Shown here: positions 25,993 to 34,328 of the stretch, piece after piece | How positions within the stretch are numbered: the stretch's first letter is position 1 | How the letters are laid out: each line of letters starts with the position of its first letter | Origin: Atopomonas hussainii | Lineage (GTDB): Bacteria > Pseudomonadota > Gammaproteobacteria > Pseudomonadales > Pseudomonadaceae | Assembly: GCF_900109735.1 (NCBI RefSeq) | Contig: NZ_FOAS01000010.1 | Span: 1 to 64,000 of the forward strand | Length of the DNA: 64,000 nt | Direction of reading: 5' to 3' | Program-made: the position numbers and the translations under genes | The notes under the pieces: model-generated | The model's database searches: none | Seen by the model: only the letters and a program-made list of their open reading frames with translations | Told to the model about the DNA's origin: nothing

Positions 25993-26127
25993 ATGCGACG
26001 CCCTTTTTATATCTTCAGTTTGTTAATCGCGGTGCTGGCTATGAGTGGTTGCACCGGCAACTACAAATACAGCGACGACGAATACCGCCCTTTGGGTGAA
26101 CCCACCGCCGTTAATCGCGGTGTTTAA
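25993..26127 (+). CDS. Small lipoprotein of the T6SS cluster (OrfX position)
   Basis: A 44-residue protein too short for most gene finders: MRRPFYIFSL, a hydrophobic core, lipobox AMSGC with Cys20, then 24 hydrophilic residues (NYKYSDDEYRPLGEP). GGGAGGA precedes the ATG, and the fha gene follows after 14 bp. Its place between the sigma-54 activator and fha is that of orfX in P. aeruginosa HSI-II. The function is not known; an accessory membrane-complex or periplasmic role would be a guess. Conservation of position argues that it is real. Confidence 0.72.
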   Translation: MRRPFYIFSLLIAVLAMSGCTGNYKYSDDEYRPLGEPTAVNRGV

Positions 26128-26141
26128 GGAGTTATAGCGCC

Positions 26142-27329
26142 ATGGAACTGGTTTTTGAGATGGTCAGCGCGCAGCAGTTTGTGCCGGGTTTGTTGACCAG
26201 TCGTACCTTTAAGCAGGCCGGTGGCCTGATCGGTCGTAATGATGACTGCGACTGGGTAATCCCCGACCGCAAGCGGCATTTGTCTGGGCATCATGCGCAG
26301 GTGAGCTACCGCGACGGTAGCTTTTACCTCACCGATACCAGCACCAACGGCGTCACGCTAAAAGACACCGGTGCGCGCTTACGTAAAGGCGATGCGCACC
26401 GCATTGAGCACGGCAGTGTATTTTGCTTGGGCGAGTTCGAGATTCGTGCGCGCTTGGTGCAAGACCCCGCGCAGTTTGAAGGCCAAGTCGGGCGTCCGCA
26501 GCCCGCGGGGCAGATCATCCCCGATGACGCGTTTCTCGGTCTCGACCCGCTCAGCGCGTTGGATCAGCAAGAGCAGCTGTATGCCGAGAGCGATTACCTA
26601 AGCGATTTAGACGCGCCGATTAGCGACGATCAGCGCGGCGACTATGCGCGTATTGATATGGAAAGCCTCGCCGTGCCCGAGCTGGTGCCTGAAGCTCCAG
26701 CGCCGCAGCCCAAGCCTGCACCCGTGCCGGAAGTGGCGCCGGTGAGCGAAGGTTTTTGGCAGCGCTTGGCTGCAGAGCTGGGCGTGGAACTGGCCAGCCT
26801 GCCCGCCGAACAGCGCGAGGCATTGGCGCTGCGTGCGGCGCAGCTGCTTAAGCAGTGTGTGGGCGGCTTGCAGCAAAGCCTGCGCACCCGCGCCGAGCTG
26901 AAAAACGAGCTGCGCTTGGCGCAAACCACCGTGGCCAGCAGCGGCAATAACCCGCTGAAAAACCAGCACACCACCGAAGAAGCCGTGGCGGCGTTATTGG
27001 CTGGCAAGCAAGGCCAGATGCCTGCGGGGCAGGCGATCAGTCGCGCCTTCCGCGATTTACAAGCGCATCAGGTGGCCATGCTCGCCGGTAGCCGCGCCGC
27101 GGTCACCGCCATGCACGAGCAATTCGCCCCCGAGCAACTGGCGCTGCGCTTCGAGCGTGAGCGCAAGCCGCTGTTAGCCACGGCGGGTAGCCGCTGGCGC
27201 GCCTATCAGCGCTGGCATAGCCGGCAAAAAGATGATGGCAGCTGGGGCGAGCAGCAATTTGCCCGCGAGTTTGCCTGCGCCTACGAAGAACAAGCCCGGC
27301 TCATCGCCACCCTACAAACGGAAGTGTAA
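26142..27329 (+). CDS. tagH: T6SS FHA-domain protein (TagH/Fha)
   Basis: A 395-residue protein. Residues 25-105 form a forkhead-associated phosphothreonine-binding domain with GR (31-32), LSGHHAQV (47-54) and TSTNGV (66-71). A Pro/Ala-rich linker follows, then a C-terminal domain (DLQAHQVAMLAGSRAAVTAM) typical of T6SS TagH. With the kinase and phosphatase at the end of the operon it forms the threonine-phosphorylation switch that can control T6SS assembly. Its position corresponds to fha2 in HSI-II. The start has an AAGGAG site. Confidence 0.92.
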   Translation: MELVFEMVSAQQFVPGLLTSRTFKQAGGLIGRNDDCDWVIPDRKRHLSGHHAQVSYRDGSFYLTDTSTNGVTLKDTGARLRKGDAHRIEHGSVFCLGEFEIRARLVQDPAQFEGQVGRPQPAGQIIPDDAFLGLDPLSALDQQEQLYAESDYLSDLDAPISDDQRGDYARIDMESLAVPELVPEAPAPQPKPAPVPEVAPVSEGFWQRLAAELGVELASLPAEQREALALRAAQLLKQCVGGLQQSLRTRAELKNELRLAQTTVASSGNNPLKNQHTTEEAVAALLAGKQGQMPAGQAISRAFRDLQAHQVAMLAGSRAAVTAMHEQFAPEQLALRFERERKPLLATAGSRWRAYQRWHSRQKDDGSWGEQQFAREFACAYEEQARLIATLQTEV

Positions 27330-27339
27330 GGAGCATTCC

Positions 27340-27831
27340 ATGTCTGTGATTTCTCGCCTGCGCGCGGCGGCTTTGCTGCTGCTCTGCACGCTGTTGGCTG
27401 CCTGTTCCAGCCTGTCGCCGTACTCCAGCACCACTAAGCTGGCGCTGGAGCTGCAAGGCAGCGACCGCCTAAACCCCGACCTTAACGGTCGCCCATCGCC
27501 GATTGTGGTGCGTTTGTACGAGCTCAAGCGCCCCGTGGCCTTTGAAAACAGTGACTTCTTCGCCCTCTACCAGCGCAGCAAAGACGTGCTGGCACAAGAC
27601 TGGGTGGCCGAAGAAGAACTCTCCCTGCGCCCCGGCGAGCAGCAACAGCTGCAACTGTCGGTGAAGCCCGACAGCCGCTATGTCGGCGTGCTGGCCGCCT
27701 ACCGCGATCTGCCGGAAAGCCGCTGGCATTACGTGATTGCGCTGGAGCCGGAAGAGATCAACCGCGTCACCCTGCACGTGGGCGACTTGGGCCTACACAA
27801 CCCGGCCGATGACGCCGCACAAGACGACTGA
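27340..27831 (+). CDS. tssJ: TssJ, outer-membrane lipoprotein of the membrane complex
   Basis: A 163-residue lipoprotein: signal peptide and lipobox LLAAC (Cys22), then a transthyretin-like fold with SPIVVRLYELKRPVAFENSDF and LRPGEQQQLQLSV, the usual TssJ pattern. It anchors the TssJLM membrane complex to the outer membrane by binding the periplasmic part of TssM. The ATG at 27340 follows AAGGAG and gives a proper signal peptide; the upstream open frame lies within the fha gene. It corresponds to lip2 of HSI-II. Confidence 0.94.
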   Translation: MSVISRLRAAALLLLCTLLAACSSLSPYSSTTKLALELQGSDRLNPDLNGRPSPIVVRLYELKRPVAFENSDFFALYQRSKDVLAQDWVAEEELSLRPGEQQQLQLSVKPDSRYVGVLAAYRDLPESRWHYVIALEPEEINRVTLHVGDLGLHNPADDAAQDD

Positions 27832-27841
27832 GGAGCCAGCC

Positions 27842-29173
27842 ATGTTGATGCATAAAGTGGTCTGGCAAGAAGGCATGTTGCTGCGCCCGCAGCACTTCCA
27901 GCAGAACGACCGTTATTACGACTACCAACTGAAAACCCGCACCCAGCGTTTAGAAGTGTACGGCTGGGGCTTTTTTGAGCTGGAGATCGACCGCCAGTTT
28001 TTAAACATGGGCAAGCTGGTGGTCAGCAAGGCCAGCGGCATCATGCCCGATGGCACCTTGTTTGAGCTGGGTAGCGAGCGCGAGCCGCTGGCGCTGGATA
28101 TCGCGCCTAACAGTGGCAGCACGCGGGTGTATTTGGGCTTGCCGTTAGTCACCGGCAACCATATCGAAAGCCGCCGTGGCGAGCAGCAAGATGTGCTGGC
28201 GCGCTACTTGGCGATTGCCGCCGATGTGGTGGATTCCAACGCCGGCGAAAACACCAGCAGCCAAGTCAGCTGCGCGCGCCCCGAGTTCAAGTTGCTGCTC
28301 GGCGAGCAACAAAACGACGAGGCCTACGTCAAGCTGGCGCTGTGCGATGTGCTGGATACCTCGCCGGATGGGGTGATCACCCTCGACAACGAATTTATCC
28401 CCACCTTCGTGCACTTTCAGCAGTCCACCTACTTGCTGTCGTGCCTGAAAGAAGTGATCAGCATGCTCGCCCACCGTGGCGACATTCTGGCCGAGCGTAT
28501 CCGCTCAACCGGCAAAGTCGGCGGCGCCGAAGTGGGCGATTTTATGATGCTGCAGCTGATCAACCGCAGCGAGCCGGTGCTGCGTCACTACCTTAGCCTG
28601 CCGCAACTGCACCCGGAGAAAATCTACCGCGAGCTGCTCGGCTTGCTGGGCGAGCTGGCTACCTTCGCCAGCGAGAGCAAACGCCCGCGCCTAGAAAGCA
28701 GCTATGTGCACAGCGACCAAGGGGTGAGCTTCCGCAAGCTGATGGACGCCATTCGCCAAGTGCTGTCGATGGTGCTTGAGCAACACGCCATCGAGCTGCT
28801 GTTGCAGCAGCGCCAGTACGGCATTCAGGTATCGCCGCTGCACGACCACAAGTTGCTCGGCACCTCGTCGTTTGTGCTTGCCGCCAGCGCCGATTGCGAC
28901 CCAGAAACCCTGCGCAATCGCCTGCCCGCGCAGCTCAAGGTCGGCCCGGTGGAGCGCATCCGCCAGCTGGTCAACCTGCATTTGCCGGGCTTCAAGATCA
29001 AGCCGATGCCGGTGGCGCCACGGCAGATTCCCTTCCACTCCGGCAAAACCTACTTCGCGCTGGAAATCAGCTCGCAAGAGCTGGCGCAGCTGGAGCGCAG
29101 CGGCGGCTTTGCCTTCCATGTGTCTGGGGATTTCCCTGGGCTTGAACTGAAATTCTGGGCGATTAGGAACTGA
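27842..29173 (+). CDS. tssK: TssK, baseplate-to-membrane connector
   Basis: A 443-residue protein starting MLMHKVVWQEGMLLRPQHFQQ, the hallmark TssK N-terminus, and ending in FHVSGDFPGLELKFWAIRN. The middle has GVSFRKLMDAIRQVLSMVLEQH. TssK trimers link the TssF/TssG wedge to the cytoplasmic part of TssL and TssM. The ATG at 27842 follows GAGGAG; the frame extends upstream into tssJ without family resemblance. It corresponds to hsiJ2. Confidence 0.96.
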   Translation: MLMHKVVWQEGMLLRPQHFQQNDRYYDYQLKTRTQRLEVYGWGFFELEIDRQFLNMGKLVVSKASGIMPDGTLFELGSEREPLALDIAPNSGSTRVYLGLPLVTGNHIESRRGEQQDVLARYLAIAADVVDSNAGENTSSQVSCARPEFKLLLGEQQNDEAYVKLALCDVLDTSPDGVITLDNEFIPTFVHFQQSTYLLSCLKEVISMLAHRGDILAERIRSTGKVGGAEVGDFMMLQLINRSEPVLRHYLSLPQLHPEKIYRELLGLLGELATFASESKRPRLESSYVHSDQGVSFRKLMDAIRQVLSMVLEQHAIELLLQQRQYGIQVSPLHDHKLLGTSSFVLAASADCDPETLRNRLPAQLKVGPVERIRQLVNLHLPGFKIKPMPVAPRQIPFHSGKTYFALEISSQELAQLERSGGFAFHVSGDFPGLELKFWAIRN

Positions 29174-29175
29174 GC

Positions 29176-30042
29176 ATGTTCAAGGAAATGGACTACGCGG
29201 ATGACAAAACCGTCATCCTCAATCGTCAGGCCGAGGCTGGTAAAGAAAGCCCCCTGACCGACTTCAACAGCGCGCCCAAGTTCGAGCAGCTCGAAGAGCG
29301 GATGATCTACGCCGCCCGTTTGCGCCCGGCGGAGAGCTTCAATCTCAGCATTAACCCGCTGGTGGCCGCCGCCGCGCGCTTGCTCTCGGAAGTGGTGCGC
29401 TTAAAGCACAGCGACGAGCCCGAGCAACTGCGCGCCCTGCAAGAGCAGCTTGCCGGCGAGATGAAACTGTTCGAGCACCGCGCCCTGCACGATGGCGTGG
29501 AAAATAGCCAGGTGATGGCCGCGCGCTATGTGCTCTGCACTGTGCTCGATGAAGCGGTCGTCACCACCGCGTGGGGCAACGAGAGCGAGTGGTCGCAGAT
29601 GAGCCTGCTCAGCCACTTCCATAACGAAACCTTCGGCGGCGAGAAGTTCTTTCAGTTGCTCGAGCGGCTAAGCCGCAACCCGGTGAAGCACCTACCGATG
29701 CTGGAGCTGATGTACCTGTGCCTGAGCTTGGGCTTTGAGGGCAAATACCGCGTGCTCAGTCGCGGCATGCTTGAGCTGGAAGGCATCCGCGACAGCCTGT
29801 ATCGGCAGATTCGCATGCTGCGCGGCGATACCCCGCGCGAGCTGTCGCCGCATTGGCAGGGCCTGCGTGATGTGCGCCGCCGTCTGCTGCGTATCGTGCC
29901 GTGGTGGTTGGTGCTGCTGCTCAGCGCCGCGAGTATGGCGGCCATTTATGGCGGCTTCTCGTGGGTGTTAAGCCAAGAACGCACGGCGGTACTCGAGCAA
30001 TATCAAACGCTGGAAGCGGCGCCTGAAGCGCCGGTGAAGTAA
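29176..30042 (+). CDS. tssL: TssL (DotU/IcmH), inner-membrane complex protein
   Basis: A 288-residue DotU-family protein. A cytoplasmic helical domain (NPLVAAAARLLSEV, ARYVLCTVLDEAVVTTAWG, LSHFHNETFGGEKFF) is followed by one transmembrane segment near 244-264 and a short tail. There is no peptidoglycan-binding OmpA extension, so this is the short TssL type. It works with TssM and TssJ as the membrane docking platform. It begins two bases after the tssK stop. Confidence 0.95.
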   Translation: MFKEMDYADDKTVILNRQAEAGKESPLTDFNSAPKFEQLEERMIYAARLRPAESFNLSINPLVAAAARLLSEVVRLKHSDEPEQLRALQEQLAGEMKLFEHRALHDGVENSQVMAARYVLCTVLDEAVVTTAWGNESEWSQMSLLSHFHNETFGGEKFFQLLERLSRNPVKHLPMLELMYLCLSLGFEGKYRVLSRGMLELEGIRDSLYRQIRMLRGDTPRELSPHWQGLRDVRRRLLRIVPWWLVLLLSAASMAAIYGGFSWVLSQERTAVLEQYQTLEAAPEAPVK

Positions 30043-30056
30043 ACAGGGACGACTGT
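30043..30056 (+). promoter_or_regulatory. RsmA/CsrA-type hairpin before tssM
   Basis: ACAG and CTGT pair perfectly around the hexaloop GGACGA. The sequence ACAGGGACGA fits the (A/U)CANGGANG(U/A) consensus at every position and overlaps the only ribosome-site-like sequence in front of the tssM ATG at 30058. Binding there would block translation initiation. Confidence 0.48.
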
Positions 30057-30057
30057 C

Positions 30058-33000
30058 ATGAAGGATTTTTTCGCGAAGTTGGCGAGTTTTTTCGCCAAAA
30101 CCTGGGTGTGGAGCCTGTGCCTGGTATTGGTACTGAGCCTGTTGGTGTGGTTCGCCGGGCCGTATTTTGCCGTGGCCGAGGTGAAGTTCTGGGAGCCCGC
30201 CGTGAGCCGCTTAGTAACCATCAGCGTGCTGATGCTCTGCTGGGGCTTGGGGCTGGTGTTCAGCAACTGGCGCGCCAATCGCCGTAAGCAGGCCGAGGCC
30301 AGCGACGAAGCCGTGCAGCAACAACAGCTGCAGCAAGAGGTGATCGACGAAGAGCAAAGCGAGCTGCAGCGCCGTTTTAAAGACGCACTGCGCACCATTC
30401 GCCGCTCTAGCCTGTATCGCGGCCGTAGTGAGCGCTGGCGCAATGACCTGCCGTGGTACTTGCTGATCGGCCCGCAAGGCGCGGGTAAAACCTCGCTGCT
30501 GGATTTCTCCGGCGTGGACTTTCCGCTCAATCGCGAGCAGCAAAAACTGACCCGCGATATTGGCGGCACGCGCTACTGCGATTGGTACTTCGCCGATCAC
30601 GGCGTGCTGATCGACACCGCTGGCCGTTATCTGTCGCACGATGAAAGCGCGGTGGATAAATCCGCCTGGCAGAGCCTGCTGGGCCTGCTGCGTAAGCGTC
30701 GTGCACGGCCGTTAAACGGTGTACTGGTGGTGCTGCCGGTGGATAGCCTGCTGAGTCAAAGCGAGCTGGCACTGGAAAACCTCGCCCGCCAAACCCGTCA
30801 GCGCCTGCACGAAGTGCACGAGCGCTTGGGCGCCGATGTGCCGGTGTATCTGGTGCTGAGTAAGGGCGACCAAATTAGCGGCTTCGATGAGTTTTTCGAT
30901 CAGCTGTCGCGTGAAGAGAGCGATCAAGTGCTGGGCGCGAGCTTCCGCATCGAGCAAAACGCCGCCGATGCACAAACCGTGCGCCAAGAGTTTGAAGAGC
31001 TGCTGCGCCGCCTAAACAGCCAAGTGATCATGCGCGTGCATCAAGAGCGTGATCAGCAGCGCCGTGGGCGCATTCTCGACTTCCCGCATCAGCTCGGCCA
31101 ATTGGGCGAGCCGCTGTGTTTGTTCACTGAATTGGCGTTCTCTGGCAACCGTTATCAGCGGGCCAGCAAGCTGCGTGGTTTTTACCTCACCAGCGCGCCG
31201 AGCGTGGCCAGCGGCATGGACGCACAAACCGCCAGCATCGGCCGCAACTTGGGCCTCGACCGTGGCTTGCTGCCTACCTATCAAAGTGGCCGCGCGCGCT
31301 TTATTAAGCAGCTGCTTACCGAAGTGATCTTCCCCGAGGCTGACTTGGCCACGTTGGATAAGCGCGAGGTGAATCGCATCAGCTGGGGACAGCGTGCCCT
31401 GTATGCGGCGGCGATTGTTGGCGTGAGCGCCATGGCCGCGCTGTGGGCGCTGGGCTTTAACCAGAACCACAATCGCCTGCAAAATCTTGAGGCGTATTGG
31501 CTGGAGCTGCGCGACCTGCTCGGCGCTCAGCAGGGTTTAGAAGACGCCGAAGCGCGTCTGCCGGTGTTGGATAAAGCCTACGCGGCGAGCTTGGAGTTTC
31601 CGCCGAGCAGCGATGAAGCGCTGTGGCGCCGCGCCGGTCTGTATCAGGGCGAGCAGGTTAACCCTGAGCTACACCAGCACTACCGTCAGGTGCTCGCCAG
31701 CCAACTGTTGCCGCAAGTGGCTGCGCAGTTGGAAGGCCAAGTGCGCGCCAATCGCCAAGACCGCGAAACCCTACTCAACAGCCTGCGCGCTTACCTGATG
31801 CTCAACATGCACGAGCGTCTGGATGCCGACTTCCTCAAAGAATGGCTGGCCGCCGATTGGTCGCAGCGCTATCCCGGCGATAACGCCGTGCAGAGCGGTT
31901 TGAACGGCCACTTCGAGCGTTTGTTGAGTGAATCGTTCGCCCCGTATCCGTTGGATAACGCCCTAGTGGCCGAGGCCCGCGCCATTTTGCGCAGCGAGTC
32001 GCTGGCTAACGTGGTGTACCGCGAGCTGCGCGCGCGCTCGAAAGAGATGGCGCCACTGAGCTTCGATCAAGTGGCCACCGGCTTCCGTGGGGGCGATTAC
32101 CGTATCCCGGGCCTGTACACCCAACGCGGTTACAAGCAGGTGTTTATTAGCCAAGGCGGCCAGCTGCTGCGCGATATTCTGCGCGACAACTGGGTGCTGG
32201 GTGATGACAAAGAACTCAGCGTGATGGACATGCGCCGCTTGATGGCCGAGGTCGAGGCGCTGTACTTCCGCGATTACGCCAGCCATTGGAGCGACGCGGT
32301 GAATCGCCTCGAACTGTTGCCCGTGCTTGAAGCCGAGCAGGGCGCGACCTTGCTGTCGCAGCTGACTGCTGCCGACTCGCCAATTCTGGCTGCGCTTAAG
32401 CTAGTGCGTGAGCACACCCAGTTCAAAGGCTTAACCGATGCCGCCGGTGAGGCCGACTTAGACGCCGCCGGGCAACTGGCGAAAAACAAAAAGCTCGGCA
32501 AACTGGCCGCGCAAGCAGCGAAGAAAGCTCAAAAGTCGCTGGCCGATTTGCCGGCCACGGCGCGCCAGAGTGTCGAGCAGCGCTTCGCGCCGCTGCATCA
32601 GTTGTTGGATGAAAACGCCGGCCCCACTGCCGATCTGGCGCAGGCCATGCAATCGCTGAACAGCCTGCAACAGCTGTTGTTTAGCGTGGCGCACGCCAGC
32701 AATCCGGGGCAAACCGCCTTCGATCTGGCCAAAGCGCGCATGCGCGGGCAGAGCGGTGCCATCGGTCAGCTGCGCTATAACGCGGGGCGCTTGCCGCAGC
32801 CGGTGGGCAACTGGTTTAGCCTCACCGCGCGGGAGAGCTGGAATCTGCTGCTTAAGCAGTCCTACGGCTACCTCAACCGCCGTTACCAAGACGAGCTGTA
32901 CAGCTTCTACGCCAGCGCCTTGGATAAGCGCTATCCGTTTGCCGCGCACAGCGACAGCGAAGTGGCACTGGCGGATTTCCGCGAGTTCTTCAAAGAGCAG

Positions 33001-33570
33001 GGCGTAGCCCAGCGCTTCTATGAGGACTACCTGAAAGCCTTCGTTAGCCTCGACCACGGCCGCTACAAGCTGCGCCGCGTGGATGACATGGTGCTGCCGG
33101 TGTCGCGTGATTTCCTCGCCCAGCTGAATCGCACGCAGGTGATTCAACGCAGCTTCTTTGCCGAGAACCCCACCGAGCCGCAGATTCTGTTCAAGCTTGA
33201 GCCGTATTCGCTCGACCCCACCGTGGGCCGCGCCGACTTCCGTATGGCCGATCAGCAGATGGAATACCGCCACGGGCCGATTGTGCAGCACGCCTTCCGC
33301 TGGCCTGCGCAAGCCGGTGAAGCGCGCGTCAGCCTAACGCTGGAAGACTTGAGCGGTCGCCGCGTGGCGCAAGAGCAAAACAACGGCGTGTGGTCGCTGT
33401 TCCGCTTGCTCGACACGCTGAATGTCGACCACTTCAGCGGCCGCGATGTGCTGATGGTGAAAGCTGATTTGGGCGGCTTGCGGGCTAACTACCTGCTGCA
33501 TAGCCAGCGCTCGCCGAACCCGTTTGACTTGGCGCAGCTGCGTCAATTCCAACTGCCGGCGCAGCTCTGA
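30058..33570 (+). CDS. tssM: TssM (IcmF), inner-membrane complex ATP/GTP-binding protein
   Basis: An 1170-residue IcmF family protein. Two N-terminal transmembrane segments (about 17-36 and 51-70) precede a cytoplasmic domain with an intact Walker A, GPQGAGKT (138-145). A third membrane segment near 443-465 leads to the large periplasmic domain that binds TssJ. The C-terminal blocks (ILFKLEPYSLDP, WSLFRLLDTLN) are typical. An intact Walker A is present in only part of the family, so nucleotide-driven control is possible here. The stop overlaps the phosphatase start by one base. Confidence 0.96.
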   Translation: MKDFFAKLASFFAKTWVWSLCLVLVLSLLVWFAGPYFAVAEVKFWEPAVSRLVTISVLMLCWGLGLVFSNWRANRRKQAEASDEAVQQQQLQQEVIDEEQSELQRRFKDALRTIRRSSLYRGRSERWRNDLPWYLLIGPQGAGKTSLLDFSGVDFPLNREQQKLTRDIGGTRYCDWYFADHGVLIDTAGRYLSHDESAVDKSAWQSLLGLLRKRRARPLNGVLVVLPVDSLLSQSELALENLARQTRQRLHEVHERLGADVPVYLVLSKGDQISGFDEFFDQLSREESDQVLGASFRIEQNAADAQTVRQEFEELLRRLNSQVIMRVHQERDQQRRGRILDFPHQLGQLGEPLCLFTELAFSGNRYQRASKLRGFYLTSAPSVASGMDAQTASIGRNLGLDRGLLPTYQSGRARFIKQLLTEVIFPEADLATLDKREVNRISWGQRALYAAAIVGVSAMAALWALGFNQNHNRLQNLEAYWLELRDLLGAQQGLEDAEARLPVLDKAYAASLEFPPSSDEALWRRAGLYQGEQVNPELHQHYRQVLASQLLPQVAAQLEGQVRANRQDRETLLNSLRAYLMLNMHERLDADFLKEWLAADWSQRYPGDNAVQSGLNGHFERLLSESFAPYPLDNALVAEARAILRSESLANVVYRELRARSKEMAPLSFDQVATGFRGGDYRIPGLYTQRGYKQVFISQGGQLLRDILRDNWVLGDDKELSVMDMRRLMAEVEALYFRDYASHWSDAVNRLELLPVLEAEQGATLLSQLTAADSPILAALKLVREHTQFKGLTDAAGEADLDAAGQLAKNKKLGKLAAQAAKKAQKSLADLPATARQSVEQRFAPLHQLLDENAGPTADLAQAMQSLNSLQQLLFSVAHASNPGQTAFDLAKARMRGQSGAIGQLRYNAGRLPQPVGNWFSLTARESWNLLLKQSYGYLNRRYQDELYSFYASALDKRYPFAAHSDSEVALADFREFFKEQGVAQRFYEDYLKAFVSLDHGRYKLRRVDDMVLPVSRDFLAQLNRTQVIQRSFFAENPTEPQILFKLEPYSLDPTVGRADFRMADQQMEYRHGPIVQHAFRWPAQAGEARVSLTLEDLSGRRVAQEQNNGVWSLFRLLDTLNVDHFSGRDVLMVKADLGGLRANYLLHSQRSPNPFDLAQLRQFQLPAQL

Positions 33571-34328
33571 TGGGTATGCTGCAACCTGTCGCCGCGCGCT
33601 GGCGTAGTGCCGCGCGCAGCGACATCGGCAAAGTGCGGGCGCGTAACGAAGACAGCTTCGTGAATCTGGCCGAGCGCGGCCTGTGGCTGGTGGCCGACGG
33701 TATGGGCGGCCACCGCGACGGTGCGCTGGCCAGCCGCTTAATTGCCGAAAGCTTAAGCGAGCTGCCCTTCGAGGCGCTGAGCCTTTCTGAGCGCACCCGG
33801 CATGCGCAGCAATGTTTGCACTGGTTAAACCGCCGCTTTAGCGACGAACTAACCCTGCTCGCCGACCGTAATCTCGACCCCGTAATGGGCAGCACAGTGG
33901 TCGCCCTATTGGCCGAAGGGCAGCAGCTCAGCTGCCTGTGGGCCGGCGATAGCCGCTGCTATCTACTGCGCAATCGCCAGCTGTATCAGCTCAGTCGCGA
34001 TCACTGCTTAGCGCGTGAGCTGGTCGAGCAACAGCAAGTAGATGCACAAACCGCCGCCAAGCATCCGCAAGCACAAGCGCTCACCCAAGCGATCGGCGCG
34101 GCTAGCGAGTTAAAGCTAGAAATGCTCGAGCTCGAAGCGCTGCCCGGCGATGTGTACTTGCTGTGTAGTGATGGCCTGTATCAGTACTTAACCCCCGCGC
34201 AGCTCTGCGGGGCGCTGGCCTCACCCAGCCCCGAACAAGCGCTGGAGCGCCTGTTTGCCCAGGTGCTCAGCGGTCCGGCGCGCGACAACTTAAGCGCCGT
34301 GGTGCTGCATTACGGAGGCCGCGCATGA
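33570..34328 (+). CDS. pppA: PP2C-type Ser/Thr phosphatase (PppA/Stp1)
   Basis: A 252-residue PP2C phosphatase with the metal-binding motifs RNEDSF (25-30), VADGMGGH (41-48), LWAGDSRCYLLR, LLCSDGLY and ARDNLSAVVL near the end. It should reverse the phosphorylation laid down by the kinase encoded next, thereby tuning T6SS assembly through the FHA protein. The start overlaps the tssM stop (TGATG) and the end overlaps the kinase start by four bases. It corresponds to stp1 of HSI-II. Confidence 0.94.
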   Translation: MGMLQPVAARWRSAARSDIGKVRARNEDSFVNLAERGLWLVADGMGGHRDGALASRLIAESLSELPFEALSLSERTRHAQQCLHWLNRRFSDELTLLADRNLDPVMGSTVVALLAEGQQLSCLWAGDSRCYLLRNRQLYQLSRDHCLARELVEQQQVDAQTAAKHPQAQALTQAIGAASELKLEMLELEALPGDVYLLCSDGLYQYLTPAQLCGALASPSPEQALERLFAQVLSGPARDNLSAVVLHYGGRA

